Shown here: positions 1 to 9,998 of the stretch, one piece after another | Layout of the letters: every line of letters starts with the position of its first letter | Numbering within the stretch: the stretch's first letter is position 1 | Assembly: GCF_020696975.1 (NCBI RefSeq) | Contig: NZ_JAJGBK010000032.1 | Location: forward strand, 62,001 to 126,000 | From: Methanoculleus sp. | GTDB taxonomy: Archaea > Halobacteriota > Methanomicrobia > Methanomicrobiales > Methanoculleaceae | DNA: 64,000 nt | Reading direction: 5' to 3' | Made by a program: the position numbers and the translations under genes | Notes under the pieces: generated by a model | What the model was told of the DNA's origin: nothing | Seen by the model: the letters and a program-made list of their open reading frames with translations, nothing else | Databases searched by the model: none

Positions 1-255
1 GCCTACGGGAACGACGGGACGACGCTTGCCCTCCCCTACCAGCCAGAATATATCGGGAAAAACCGCTTCGACCTCGAAGACCGGTACGGTATCAGGGTGA
101 TCCTGCTCGAGATCGCCGCCGCAGAGAGAGGGGGCGGGTTCGTGTATATCACCTACTATAACCCGGACACCGGGCTTGACGAGCTCAAGCTTTGCTACGT
201 CGCTCCGGTGGACGATGAGTGGTTCGTCGGCTCCGGCGTATATGCCGGAGCGTAA
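1..255 (+). CDS. C-terminal fragment of a Cache-domain-like sensor protein (truncated by window start)
   Basis: Frame 1 is open from base 1 to TAA at 253-255; ends ...LKLCYVAPVDDEWFVGSGVYAGA, resembling the end of a Cache sensor domain. Confidence 0.6.
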   Translation, partial: AYGNDGTTLALPYQPEYIGKNRFDLEDRYGIRVILLEIAAAERGGGFVYITYYNPDTGLDELKLCYVAPVDDEWFVGSGVYAGA

Positions 256-425
256 CCCGGATCACCTTTTTTTTGCTCGAGAAGAACTCCCGTCGGGGAT
301 CGCACCCCGCCTGTTTCCACCATCTGACCCCGAACCGGCCAAAGGATCCGGGCCCGACCCGGTACCTCGCTATCGACCTCGGGCTCAACGGCGTTGTGAC
401 GATGGTTGAACCAGGGCGCGATAGT

Positions 426-1163
426 TCACCAGAACCCGGGCACCAGAACGAAGAACGCCCAGCCCATGTACTCGCGGCCGTAGCCGAAGTACTCGTCCTG
501 GATGCGGTGGAGGTAGTCGATCACGAAGTCGCGGTCGGGGTGGTCAGGGTTCTCCCTGAGCCACGAGAGGACCGCCTGCCAGATCCCCGACTCGTAGCCG
601 TCCCAGTCGTCCTGGTTCGACCGGATGACGGCGGCGATATCAAACCCGGCCTCCCGGGCGGTTTCAAGGATCTCGTACTCGGTCAGGACGTCGGGCCACT
701 CCCGGGCGAACTCGGGCGGGGTGCGGTCGGACCGCCAGCAGCGGTCGCCGATGACGATCGTCCCCTCGTCATGGACAAGACTGAGGAGGGAATCAAGCGT
801 CGCCGCAAACCCGCCCCGGATGTGGGACGCGCCGACCGATGCGGCGCAGTCGAACGGCTCGTCGGGGACGTAGTCACGGGCGTCCATGCACCGGACGGCG
901 AGCCTGCCGGCAAGCCCCGCCGCCCGGAACGTCTCCTCCGCCCGGGTGCAGGCGTCCTCCCGGGCCTCGATACCGAGGCCGGATATCCCGTACTCGCGCC
1001 CCCAGAGTTCGAGGATCGTCCCGTTCCCGGACCCGACCTCGACGACACGATATCCCTCCCGGAGCCCGGCGGCCCTCCCCGCGGCGAGCACCTTCTCCGG
1101 TGTCGTGGGGTTCATGATCGCGAGCCCTCCCTGGGTTATGCTGACAAGTTCGTTCTGTTCCAT
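426..1163 (-). CDS. Class I SAM-dependent methyltransferase-like protein
   Basis: ORF with VVEVGSGNGTILELWGREYGISGLGIEARED (SAM-binding motif I); start taken at MEQNELVSITQGG. Confidence 0.8.
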   Translation of the reverse strand: MEQNELVSITQGGLAIMNPTTPEKVLAAGRAAGLREGYRVVEVGSGNGTILELWGREYGISGLGIEAREDACTRAEETFRAAGLAGRLAVRCMDARDYVPDEPFDCAASVGASHIRGGFAATLDSLLSLVHDEGTIVIGDRCWRSDRTPPEFAREWPDVLTEYEILETAREAGFDIAAVIRSNQDDWDGYESGIWQAVLSWLRENPDHPDRDFVIDYLHRIQDEYFGYGREYMGWAFFVLVPGFW

Positions 1164-1317
1164 GCTCCGTGGTCCTCCTGACGGTTGCGTACATGGTGCA
1201 TCTTCAGCCCATATAATCCGTGTAGCATCGCCGGGCAGGGGAGTTCGTGGGCTCTGAAGCACCTGGAAGTGGGAGCGTATGGGAAACTACAAATAGCGCC
1301 GTAAAAGAAGGATCTGT

Positions 1318-1968
1318 ATGCAAGGGCGCCATATCCTGCTCCTGATCTTCCTTGCGGCCGCCGTCGTCATCGCCGGCTGCACGGCGCCGGAGAATACTGC
1401 TCCAGACAGCCAGCCACCTTCCCCCACCCCATCCTCGGCGCCGGTCGAGGCGGTGGGAGCGGGCCAGCCGGCCCCCACACCGGCCGTGCCCGCCCGGGCC
1501 GGCGGGGCACCCCAGAGCGTGGAGTTCGTCGACCCGGCAACCTACCACATCCCGAGCCCGACGCCCACAATCGCGATGACGAAACAGCCAAACGACCTCC
1601 GCGTCCTCGAAGGTATGAGCACGTATGCGGTGGTGACCAGTGAGAAACTCTCTCCTGCGCCCCGGGATTTCGCCACCGAGGCCTACCACATCCCCTTCCC
1701 CTACTGGGCGGTCAACGTGAGCGCGGTGCCGATAGGCGATTTTCCTCTGATCACGGTGGAGATCCGCGATCCAAAGGACCCGAACCGGGTCATCGAGACG
1801 ATCCGCTACTCAAGAAACGAGTTTCCGACATCGGACAGGAAATTCAACGAGAAAGACCAGCGGTTCCTCATCAAAGAGGGGTACAGGGACTACTGCTTTG
1901 TCGTCCATACAGAGTCGATACGATCGTTTAAGATCACCGTCTACGTCCCGACAAAGTACCTTGTCTAG
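1318..1968 (+). CDS. Hypothetical lipoprotein
   Basis: N-terminal signal with lipobox MQGRHILLLIFLAAAVVIAGCTAPE, then a Pro-rich linker. Confidence 0.7.
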   Translation: MQGRHILLLIFLAAAVVIAGCTAPENTAPDSQPPSPTPSSAPVEAVGAGQPAPTPAVPARAGGAPQSVEFVDPATYHIPSPTPTIAMTKQPNDLRVLEGMSTYAVVTSEKLSPAPRDFATEAYHIPFPYWAVNVSAVPIGDFPLITVEIRDPKDPNRVIETIRYSRNEFPTSDRKFNEKDQRFLIKEGYRDYCFVVHTESIRSFKITVYVPTKYLV

Positions 1969-2609
1969 GCGGGAGGGACCTCCCCCACTTCCTCTGCGAC
2001 CCGGAGTCTCTGGTTGTAATCCCCTATCGCGGTGACGTACTCCCGCCACTCCTGATCCGCCCGGGCGAGGTTATCCTCTACCGCGGCGTATGCCTGCATA
2101 TCGTAGGCGGCCGCGGCCGAGGACCAGAGGGAGAAGGCGCGGTTCAGGTGGTCGAGCGCCCGGACGTAGGCTGACTGCGCTTCGAGATACGCATCGGGGA
2201 CCGCGTCGGCACTGATGACCTGCCGATGGTAGGCCGTAACAGCCCCTCCATATTCGGCGATGGCCGCAAACTCCCGCACGGGGGCGTCGGCCTCAGCAAG
2301 CGACGGGTTTGCCGGCCGGGATCTCATATGGGCCGAGACCTTCTCCGAGACCTGCGCAAGGTCGGCTTCCGCTGCCGCCACATGGCTCCCGAACGCCGTG
2401 ACGTCCCGATCATAGGTGTAGTTCTCAAAAAGCGTCCACCCGATGAAGGCGGCGGCTATCACGGCAATCACCACTCCCGCGGCGGTGAGCGCCTTCCTCC
2501 AATCGATGGCGACCTTCGGGAGGCGGGGAATCTTCAGATCCGGGAGGCTCGGGATCTTCAGGTCCGGGAGGTCCGGGAGGCCCGGGATCGGTATCTCCAC
2601 GGCCCTCAC
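1965..2609 (-). CDS. Hypothetical membrane-anchored protein
   Basis: Part of ORF 1965..2792; likely GTG start overlapping the upstream gene's stop; PDLPDLKIPSLPDLKIPRLPK repeats precede one TM segment. Confidence 0.6.
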   Translation of the reverse strand: MRAVEIPIPGLPDLPDLKIPSLPDLKIPRLPKVAIDWRKALTAAGVVIAVIAAAFIGWTLFENYTYDRDVTAFGSHVAAAEADLAQVSEKVSAHMRSRPANPSLAEADAPVREFAAIAEYGGAVTAYHRQVISADAVPDAYLEAQSAYVRALDHLNRAFSLWSSAAAAYDMQAYAAVEDNLARADQEWREYVTAIGDYNQRLRVAEEVGEVPPA

Positions 2610-3565
2610 GCTCCTCCCGCCGCCGGCAGCCGGGCCGGGCTGATACGGTACTCGGCCGGCGCGGGGATGTAGCGGAGCGGGATGATCTCCGGGGTCTCCG
2701 ACCTCACGCTCGGTATACCCGCACCGTTGACGTCGCCGATGGCGAGCGGTCTCCCCCAGCGTGCTGTGGTGGAGGACGAGACGTTCCCCCACTCAAAATC
2801 CGTCCCCTCGATGTAGTAGTAGTGCTTTCCTTCGTATGTGAAATACTTCGGCGTGTACTTCGCGTAATAGGGGTTGAACGCATCCATCCGGATCCCGATG
2901 GCCATGTGGTTCGAGTATTTGAGCAGCACCGTATCGTAGCCGAGAGCGTCAAGCAGCCCTGTCATCAGGATGGCCGCATCCTCGCAGTCCCCCCTCCCGT
3001 CGACGAGCATCTCGACGGGATACTTGGGGTACTCGATACCATCATCCAGGGACCGGACATGCCGCGGGAGGACCCCTTCGATGTAAGAGGTCGTGTTCTC
3101 GTCCTTATCGTAGGGGATCTGCTGGACAAAGAAGACGAGGTTCATCAGCCGGAAGTACTCCTTGTCCGGGTTGTCGACCGGGGGGGCGATCCGGCCGGCA
3201 AGGTCCTCAAGGATCGGCCGGTCGGCGGGGGCGAGGGCATACCTTCCCCAGGCGAGATGGTCGGCATACCGCGGGGTTTCCCGGGCGGCGGAGAAGAGCG
3301 CCTCCGGGACCCGGATCTCCGTCGTGTGGACGCCGCCGTCGATCGACATCCACCGGAACGCCCGGGTGTAGACCTCGCCGTCGTCCGGGAAGGGAGTCGC
3401 GGTCGGCAGGGGTGCCGGCGGCACATATTCAGGCGGGGCCAACACTCCCACTCCAGGGGACCCAAAGCCGATCGGCTCCCCGAGGAGGACCGGTTTCACT
3501 ACGAGGGCGACGACCAGGATCACGATCCCGCCCGCGAGGACGGGGATAACATCCTTCCATTCCAT
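2606..3565 (-). CDS. Transglutaminase-like domain protein, membrane anchored
   Basis: N-terminal TM; GDCEDAAILMTGLLDALGYDTVLL with downstream NHMAIGI, a transglutaminase-like core. Confidence 0.75.
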   Translation of the reverse strand: MEWKDVIPVLAGGIVILVVALVVKPVLLGEPIGFGSPGVGVLAPPEYVPPAPLPTATPFPDDGEVYTRAFRWMSIDGGVHTTEIRVPEALFSAARETPRYADHLAWGRYALAPADRPILEDLAGRIAPPVDNPDKEYFRLMNLVFFVQQIPYDKDENTTSYIEGVLPRHVRSLDDGIEYPKYPVEMLVDGRGDCEDAAILMTGLLDALGYDTVLLKYSNHMAIGIRMDAFNPYYAKYTPKYFTYEGKHYYYIEGTDFEWGNVSSSTTARWGRPLAIGDVNGAGIPSVRSETPEIIPLRYIPAPAEYRISPARLPAAGGA

Positions 3566-3610
3566 AGTAGAACCCCGAGCAACGGCCTCCGGTAGAGATA
3601 TTTGATATCT

Positions 3611-3632
3611 ACCGTTAAAAAACGTTAACGGT
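3611..3632. promoter_or_regulatory. Inverted repeat ACCGTTAA-N6-TTAACGGT upstream of the transglutaminase-like gene
   Basis: Perfect 8-bp arms seen directly in sequence, 46 bp upstream of the 3565 start codon. Confidence 0.4.
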
Positions 3633-3722
3633 TGTGCTCAGGTGTCTTATCATTCCGAAAAGGGTTAATATATGGATGAAACGCAAAAGGGGGGCAGAGT
3701 CTTCCTGCCGTCCGCCCGACCG

Positions 3723-4247
3723 TCACGTTTCCGGGTCCTCGTCGCAGACCTCAAACGCCGGAGAGTAGACGACGGTCCCCCCCGGGGTGCCGGGACGGAG
3801 TTCGAGCACCATGAACGCCTCGTCCGGTACCGGGTACGGCGCCGCAAAACCCTTCTCGTGCGCCGGGGAGAACCCGAACCGGGGGTAATAATCAGGGTGC
3901 CCGAGGACGATGACGGCGCCGTAGCCGAGCCGCCGGGCCTCTTCAAGCCCCCGGCGAATGAGCGCCGACCCGATCCCCTGCCGCTGGAAGAGAGGGTCCA
4001 CCCCCACCGGGGCGAGCGCAAGGACCGTGCCGCCGCCGGTCGTCTCCGTGGGAGTGAAGAGGATATGACCGACGACACGGCCATCCATCTCTGCGACCAG
4101 GGAGAGAGCGGGAACGAACTCCGGCGACTCCCGGAGCATATCGACCAGCCGCGCCTCATTTTCACGGCACGCACGCCGAACCACGTCATGGACCGCCGGG
4201 TAGTCCTCACTCGTCTCAGGCCGGATCCGGACCGGGATGGATCTCAT
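3723..4247 (-). CDS. GNAT family N-acetyltransferase
   Basis: VGVDPLFQRQGIGSALIRRGLEEARRLG acetyl-CoA binding motif. Confidence 0.85.
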   Translation of the reverse strand: MRSIPVRIRPETSEDYPAVHDVVRRACRENEARLVDMLRESPEFVPALSLVAEMDGRVVGHILFTPTETTGGGTVLALAPVGVDPLFQRQGIGSALIRRGLEEARRLGYGAVIVLGHPDYYPRFGFSPAHEKGFAAPYPVPDEAFMVLELRPGTPGGTVVYSPAFEVCDEDPET

Positions 4248-4291
4248 AACTACAGGTAGCCTCCGTTATCTCTTGAGCCTGCCGGAACCGG

Positions 4292-6487
4292 TCAGCGGGG
4301 GAGGCAGGGCTCCTCGAGGCCGGCCGTCTGCCTCCCCGGCCCGGCCGCATACATGCAGACCGAGGGATAGTAGTGCGTGACGTAGTCCTTGAGCATCCGG
4401 AGAGAGCAGAACTGCGGCGCGATGCTCTTGATCGACTCCTTCATCATCCGGACCCACCTGTGCGGGACGTCGACCATCGACCGCGAGTAGTAGAGCGGGG
4501 CTATCTCGTTCTCGATGAGGTCGTAGAGGGTGTTTGCATCCTCCCGTCGCTCCCCCGTGTAGGCGGCGCGGCCCTCGATGCCCCAACCGTTCCTGCCGTT
4601 GTAGCCCTCGATCCACCAGCCGTCGAGGACCGAGAGGTTCAGCACCCCGTTCATCCCCGCCTTCATCCCGCTCGTGCCGCTCGCCTCCATGAGCGGGATG
4701 GGGGTGTTCATCCAGACGTCGACCCCGTGGACCATGTAGCGCGCCAGCCGCTCGTCGTAATCCTCGACAAACGCAATCCGGCCCCCGAACCGGGGGTCCT
4801 GGGCATACTGGTAGATCTCCTGGAGGAGACGTTTGCCGTGCTCGTCGGCCGGGTGAGCCTTCCCGGCAAAGATGAACTGCACCGGCCTCCAGCGGTTGTT
4901 CACGATCCGGTCAAGCCGGTTCAGGTCCTCAAAGATGAGGTTCGCCCGCTTGTACTCGGCGAACCGACGGGCAAACCCTATCGTCAGCGCCGATGTATCG
5001 AGCATGAGCCCTTCGGCCGCGAGGTTCTCGGGCTCGTCCCGGTGTCTCGCCCATTTCTGGCGCTTCCGCTCCCGGATCCGGGAAAAGAGTTTCATCTTCA
5101 GCCACTGGTGCTCGCGCCAGAGGTCCTCATCCGGGATCTCGTCGACCACCTCCCAGATGGCCGGGTTGTCGTAGTCCTCCCGCCAGTTCGGGTGGACCGA
5201 GTCCATGTGCCGGTCAAAGAGCCCCTCGATCCGGTGGTTCAGCCACGTGGGCATGTGGACACCGTTCGTGATGGCGTCGATCGGCACCTCCTCGAGAGGG
5301 AGGTCGGGCCAGAGGGGCTGCCACATCTCCCGGGCGACCTCGCCGTGCTTCTTCGAGACACCGTTATGGAACCGGCTCATCCGGAGGGCAAAGGCCGTCA
5401 TGTTGAACCCGGCGCCCGGATTATGCGGGTCCTCTCCGAGCGCCATGAACTCGTCCCACGAGAGATCGAGCGACGGGCAGTACCCGCGGAAGTACTTCGC
5501 CATCAGGTCTTCGGGGAAGACGTCGTGGGCGGCGGGGACGGGGGTATGAGTGGTGAAGACCGAGGTGCCCCGGACCTGTTCGCGCGCCTGGTCCGGCGGC
5601 ATACCGGCGACCAGCCGCTCGCGGAGCCTCTCAAGGATGGCAAACGCGGAATGGCCTTCATTTAAATGCACCGCCGAGTAGTCGATACCCAGGGTATGGA
5701 GGACCTTCCGCCCGCCGATACCGAGCACCACCTCCTGCCGGAGCCGGCATTCGAGTTCTTTTAAGTAGAGACGGTGGGAGATGCTCCGGTTCTCGGGGAG
5801 GTTCTCGTCGATATGGGTGTCGAGGAGGTAGAGGGGGACCCTTCCCACCTGGACCTTCCAGACCGCGACGTAGATGGGGGGGTCGATCAGGGGGACCTGG
5901 ACCACGAGCTGCCGGCCGTCGTCATCGAGGACCCGGAGGACCGGGGCGGCATCGCGGTCCAGGATCTCGGCAACGTTCTTCTGCCACCCGTCCGCCTCGA
6001 TGTGCTGGTGGAGGTAGCCTTCGGCGTACATAAACCCGACGGCGACCGTCGGGACCCCGAGGTCGCTCGATGCCTTGATATGGTCGCCCGCGAGGATCCC
6101 GAGCCCCCCCGCGTAGAACGGGAGCGAGTGGTGCAGCCCGAACTCGCTTGAGAAGTAGGCGATCGTCAGCGGCACCCGGCCGGGGTAGTGCTGCGCGAAC
6201 CAGCTCGTCCTCGGCTCCATGTACTGTCGGAACCGGTGCATGATGATGTCGTAACGGCGGAGAAACTCAGGGTTCGCTGCCGCCCGCTCAAAGAACCGCG
6301 GCGGGGTCTCAAGGAGCATCCTGACCGGGTTGTGGCGGCTCATCTTCCATTCCGCCCGGTTCAGCAGCTTGAAGAGGACGCTCGCCGAGGAGTGCCAGCT
6401 CCACCAGAGGTTGTACGCGAGGTCGACCACGCCGAATATACGCTCGGGGACGTGGGCGAACCGGTCATAGGGTATCTCCGTCTTCAT
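4292..6487 (-). CDS. glgP: Alpha-glucan (glycogen) phosphorylase family protein
   Basis: 731 aa; AYFSSEFGLHHSLPFYAGGLGILAGDHIKASSDLGVP and PLMEASGTSGMKAGMNGVLNLSVLDGWW. Confidence 0.9.
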   Translation of the reverse strand: MKTEIPYDRFAHVPERIFGVVDLAYNLWWSWHSSASVLFKLLNRAEWKMSRHNPVRMLLETPPRFFERAAANPEFLRRYDIIMHRFRQYMEPRTSWFAQHYPGRVPLTIAYFSSEFGLHHSLPFYAGGLGILAGDHIKASSDLGVPTVAVGFMYAEGYLHQHIEADGWQKNVAEILDRDAAPVLRVLDDDGRQLVVQVPLIDPPIYVAVWKVQVGRVPLYLLDTHIDENLPENRSISHRLYLKELECRLRQEVVLGIGGRKVLHTLGIDYSAVHLNEGHSAFAILERLRERLVAGMPPDQAREQVRGTSVFTTHTPVPAAHDVFPEDLMAKYFRGYCPSLDLSWDEFMALGEDPHNPGAGFNMTAFALRMSRFHNGVSKKHGEVAREMWQPLWPDLPLEEVPIDAITNGVHMPTWLNHRIEGLFDRHMDSVHPNWREDYDNPAIWEVVDEIPDEDLWREHQWLKMKLFSRIRERKRQKWARHRDEPENLAAEGLMLDTSALTIGFARRFAEYKRANLIFEDLNRLDRIVNNRWRPVQFIFAGKAHPADEHGKRLLQEIYQYAQDPRFGGRIAFVEDYDERLARYMVHGVDVWMNTPIPLMEASGTSGMKAGMNGVLNLSVLDGWWIEGYNGRNGWGIEGRAAYTGERREDANTLYDLIENEIAPLYYSRSMVDVPHRWVRMMKESIKSIAPQFCSLRMLKDYVTHYYPSVCMYAAGPGRQTAGLEEPCLPR

Positions 6488-6557
6488 CGCGACGGGGCAT
6501 TACCTGTTGCACCTGATAAGTGCTTCTGTCACGAGGACCGGCCGGGGGAAAACCGGC

Positions 6558-6836
6558 TCATCGCCGCTTTTCACGCTCCATGACCTCGCGGATCTTCCGC
6601 TCCTCCCATTCCCTGCCAAAGACCCGGTCCCCGGCAAAGACGCCGATCGCGTGCAGCGCCAGGCCCACGCCCCAGAAGATGGTCACCCAGTAGAACCAGA
6701 GGCCCCCGGGATCGGTCAGGATGTTGAAGGCGAAGAGGAGGACGTTGACGATGATGTAGGCGGCAAGGTGCACATAGAAGCCCTGCAGCCCCTCGACATA
6801 CTCCTTTGCACGCGCATACCGTTCCTGTTCGTCCAT
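6558..6836 (-). CDS. 2TM domain-containing protein
   Basis: YVHLAAYIIVNVLLFAFNILTDPGGLWFYWVTIFWGVGLALHAIGVF, typical 2TM domain. Confidence 0.75.
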   Translation of the reverse strand: MDEQERYARAKEYVEGLQGFYVHLAAYIIVNVLLFAFNILTDPGGLWFYWVTIFWGVGLALHAIGVFAGDRVFGREWEERKIREVMEREKRR

Positions 6837-7082
6837 GAGGATGTGGTAAACAATCAGAGTAGATATTAATATCTGCTACCGGGCGGCCCGGGCCTGCAGG
6901 GAGCAGAACCTGCGCCTCTCTCCGTCGCCGGCAATATTCGGACAGTAGCGAGGTTCCTTCCGGGATAAAACCGGAAGCGTTCAGAAAGTTTTTGTTAAGT
7001 CACACGCAGTTCAGCCGAAATAGATCGAAAGGTATTATACTGGCCTTGTGCCGATGTTCATCCACCAAAGACCCGGAGGAGC

Positions 7083-7817
7083 ATGACTACAATGCGGCAG
7101 ATGATCGAGGCGGTCGACCTCACGAAGGACTACGGCAGCGTCACCGCGGTGAACAGGGTATCGTTCTCGGTCGCGGAAGGGGAACTCTTCGGCCTGCTCG
7201 GTCCGAACGGCTCGGGCAAGACGACGATGATCCGGATGCTGACCGGACAGGTCCGGCCGACCGCGGGATCGGCCCGGGTGATGGGGCTCGATGTGGCCGA
7301 CGATCCCATCGCGGTCCGCAGACTCGTCGGGATCATCCCCGAGCAGGAGACCCCGCCGAGTTTCCTCACCGCCGAGGAGTACCTCCACTTCGTGGCCCGC
7401 ATCCGCAACCTTGACGCCGTCGAGGAGCGGTGCGACCACTGGTTTGACCTGCTGGAGTTCGGAGAGAAGCGCAACGTCCTCTGCAAAGACCTCTCGCGGG
7501 GCACCCGGCAGAAACTGATGTTTGCGCAGGCCTTCCTCCACCGGCCCCGGCTCGCCCTCATCGACGAACCGCTGATCAACCTGGACCCGATCGTGCAGCG
7601 GACGGTCAAGGACTTCCTGGAGGACTACGTCCAGGACGGCGGGACCGTCTTCCTCTCCACCCACATCCTCGAGATCGCCGCCGAGATCTGCGACCGGATC
7701 GGGGTCATCCATAACGGCAGGCTCCTCTCCTGCGGCCGGACCGAGGACCTTGCCGGGTCCGGCCGCAGCCTTGAACGTTTCTTCCTCGACCTGGTGCGGG
7801 GCGATGCCGGTGCCTGA
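7083..7817 (+). CDS. ABC transporter ATP-binding protein
   Basis: Walker A GPNGSGKTTM; LSRGTRQKLMFAQAFLHRPRLALIDEP signature and Walker B. Confidence 0.9.
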   Translation: MTTMRQMIEAVDLTKDYGSVTAVNRVSFSVAEGELFGLLGPNGSGKTTMIRMLTGQVRPTAGSARVMGLDVADDPIAVRRLVGIIPEQETPPSFLTAEEYLHFVARIRNLDAVEERCDHWFDLLEFGEKRNVLCKDLSRGTRQKLMFAQAFLHRPRLALIDEPLINLDPIVQRTVKDFLEDYVQDGGTVFLSTHILEIAAEICDRIGVIHNGRLLSCGRTEDLAGSGRSLERFFLDLVRGDAGA

Positions 7818-9207
7818 CCTCTTCTTTACAATGATGAAGGAGGAGTGGCGGATGCACTCGACGGTCTTTGGGAGCCGGGGGTTTGCCCTCTTCCCGGTGG
7901 TGGTCGCCACGTTCGCCTTCCTCGGGTCGCTCACCCTCCCGGTCTTCTCGGACGTCCTCCCGCACCAAACGGCAGCCCTCCTGGCGCTGGTCCTCTTCCT
8001 CCTCATGGGCGTGATGGTCGGGTCGTTCGGGCTTATGGGCCGGGAGTTCATGAACCGCCGGTTCGGGCAGGCAAGCCTGATCGCCTACGCCTCCCGGAGC
8101 CTCCCGGTCTCGGAGCGGCGGATATTTGCCGCTTTTTTCGCAAAGGACACCGTCTACTACATCCTGCTCTACGTCCTCCCCTTCGCGGCTGGGTTTACCG
8201 CAGCAACGCCGTTCGTCTCCCTTGACCCGGCGTTGGGCCTCCTCGCGTTCGTCTCGCTCACGCTCGCCTTCCTCATGGGGCTCTCCGCCGTCTGCCTCCT
8301 CTCGACCCTCTACGCACGCTCCGTCCGGCTCCTCATAGGAGCGGCCGCAGTGCTCGCGGTATCCGGGATTGCGGTCTCACATTCCGGCATCCCCGTCTTC
8401 CCCCCATACGCCTTCCTCCTCGACCCGGCCCCCCGACCGCTCGTGCTCGCGCTCCTCCTCATCCTGGTCCCGGCCGCCGCCTCGGTCCTCCTCGTCACCG
8501 TCGACTACCCGGACCGGACGAAGCGGTTTAGAAACAGCCTCGACCCCATCGCCGGGAGGCTCCGCCGCCTCGGGAGCGCGCACTTCATCGCCAAAGACGC
8601 CCTCGACCTCCTCCGGAGCGAAGGCGGCGCCGGGAAGGTGATCTTCTCCTTCCTCCTCCCGCTCGGGTTGATCTGGGTCTGCCTCCGGATCCTGATCCGG
8701 TTCATCCCGGGGATCGACCCCCTGGTCGTCTTTGCGGTCCTCCTCGGTGTGATATCGGCCACCATCTACAACTGGCTGACGGAGTTCGACTCCTTCTCGG
8801 CCTACGCCTTCCTGCCGGTGGAGGTCGCCGGGGTGATCGACGCCAAACTGAAGAGTTACGCCCTCGCAAATCTCCTCCCGCTCGCGGTCCTCGTGCTTGC
8901 GGCGGCGACCTCCGCCGGCGGGGCGGGGTCGTTCCTCCCGGCCCTCGCGACCTTCCTCTCGGTCTCTGCCTACACCCTGGCAGTGACCGTCTACCTCACC
9001 GGCCTCTACCCGAACGTCATGCTCTACCATGCCGGGGTCTTCCTCCGCTACGTCCTCGCGACGAGCCCGGCGCTCCTTCTCCTGATCTTCGCGTCGCTCC
9101 TCAACCCCGCGTACGGGTTTTTAAGCCTCCTCCTCGTCCTGCCGGCGGCGCTCCTCATCGCCCGCGGGCGGACGAGGTGGCGGGCGTGGGAGATGCCGGG
9201 GTATTGA
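7804..9207 (+). CDS. ABC transporter permease (multi-TM)
   Basis: Overlaps the ATPase gene; many hydrophobic segments; start MPVPDLFFTMMKEEWRMHS within ORF 7750..9207. Confidence 0.75.
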   Translation: MPVPDLFFTMMKEEWRMHSTVFGSRGFALFPVVVATFAFLGSLTLPVFSDVLPHQTAALLALVLFLLMGVMVGSFGLMGREFMNRRFGQASLIAYASRSLPVSERRIFAAFFAKDTVYYILLYVLPFAAGFTAATPFVSLDPALGLLAFVSLTLAFLMGLSAVCLLSTLYARSVRLLIGAAAVLAVSGIAVSHSGIPVFPPYAFLLDPAPRPLVLALLLILVPAAASVLLVTVDYPDRTKRFRNSLDPIAGRLRRLGSAHFIAKDALDLLRSEGGAGKVIFSFLLPLGLIWVCLRILIRFIPGIDPLVVFAVLLGVISATIYNWLTEFDSFSAYAFLPVEVAGVIDAKLKSYALANLLPLAVLVLAAATSAGGAGSFLPALATFLSVSAYTLAVTVYLTGLYPNVMLYHAGVFLRYVLATSPALLLLIFASLLNPAYGFLSLLLVLPAALLIARGRTRWRAWEMPGY

Positions 9208-9216
9208 CACTTTCAC

Positions 9217-9237
9217 CCCGCGCACGGCGCGGGTTTT
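9217..9237 (+). terminator. Hairpin CCCGCGC-ACG-GCGCGGG followed by TTTT
   Basis: Perfect 7-bp stem with 3-nt loop directly after the permease stop codon. Confidence 0.55.
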
Positions 9238-9262
9238 AGTCAGGTGCGGGAGACTCCCGGGT

Positions 9263-9640
9263 ATGCTGAAAAGAGCAGGCTACCTCCAGAGGTGCAGGTG
9301 CGCCGCAGTCGATGAAGAGGGGAGAACCTGCCGGATCGTCGAGGTCGTGCTCCACGGCCGGCGGTTCGGGGTCAGGGTCGGGGAACTCCGGCAGGCGCTC
9401 GACGGCCGGCGCCCTGCCCGGGTCGGACCGCTCCGCGATGATTGGGGGATGGTCCTCGGGGGCACGGTCGGCCGCGCGGAGCGGTCTCGGTCGGGAGCGG
9501 CGATCGTCGTTGAACTCGTCACCGGGGAGCGCTACACTGTCCCGGCCGCGGCACTCCGGGCAGTCCTCGCCCGTGCCGCCGCCTTCGCGCCCATCGCCGC
9601 CGTCCTCCCTGCCGGCAGGCGGACTCCCGTCACCGGGTGA
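9263..9640 (+). CDS. Hypothetical protein
   Basis: 125-aa ORF in an otherwise unoccupied interval; no recognised family. Confidence 0.55.
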   Translation: MLKRAGYLQRCRCAAVDEEGRTCRIVEVVLHGRRFGVRVGELRQALDGRRPARVGPLRDDWGMVLGGTVGRAERSRSGAAIVVELVTGERYTVPAAALRAVLARAAAFAPIAAVLPAGRRTPVTG

Positions 9641-9998
9641 CCCCGGCTTCCCGGATCGCGGCCTCCCCGGCATCGCGAAACGCCCTCCCGACGTTCCCCG
9701 GACCGAGGAGCACCCCGCCAAAGATCCTTGAGACGACCAGCGCATGGTTCCCGAGGGCGTGCTTCCGGAGGAGGTCGAGGAGCACCCGCCCCGGGCGGCC
9801 GACCTCGGCGTCGCTCCGGAACTCCTCAACGGAGCCGCATCGCCAGGCGGCGCAGTGGTGGGCCGCTTTCCGGTAGGCCTCCCGGTGGCCGGCAAGGACC
9901 TGCCCGATATCCCCGGGGTCTTCGATCCGGTAGAGGTGCGCGTAGAACCGGGACCGCCGGACCTCGATCACGGCGGTCCCGAGGGGCTCGGCCGTCAC
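9630..9998 (-). CDS. YigZ/IMPACT (UPF0029) family protein
   Basis: RSRFYAHLYRI, AAHHCAAWR and SDAEVGRPGRVLLDLLRKHALGNHALVVSRIFGGVLLGPGNVGRAFRDA. Confidence 0.75.
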   Translation of the reverse strand: MTAEPLGTAVIEVRRSRFYAHLYRIEDPGDIGQVLAGHREAYRKAAHHCAAWRCGSVEEFRSDAEVGRPGRVLLDLLRKHALGNHALVVSRIFGGVLLGPGNVGRAFRDAGEAAIREAGVTR

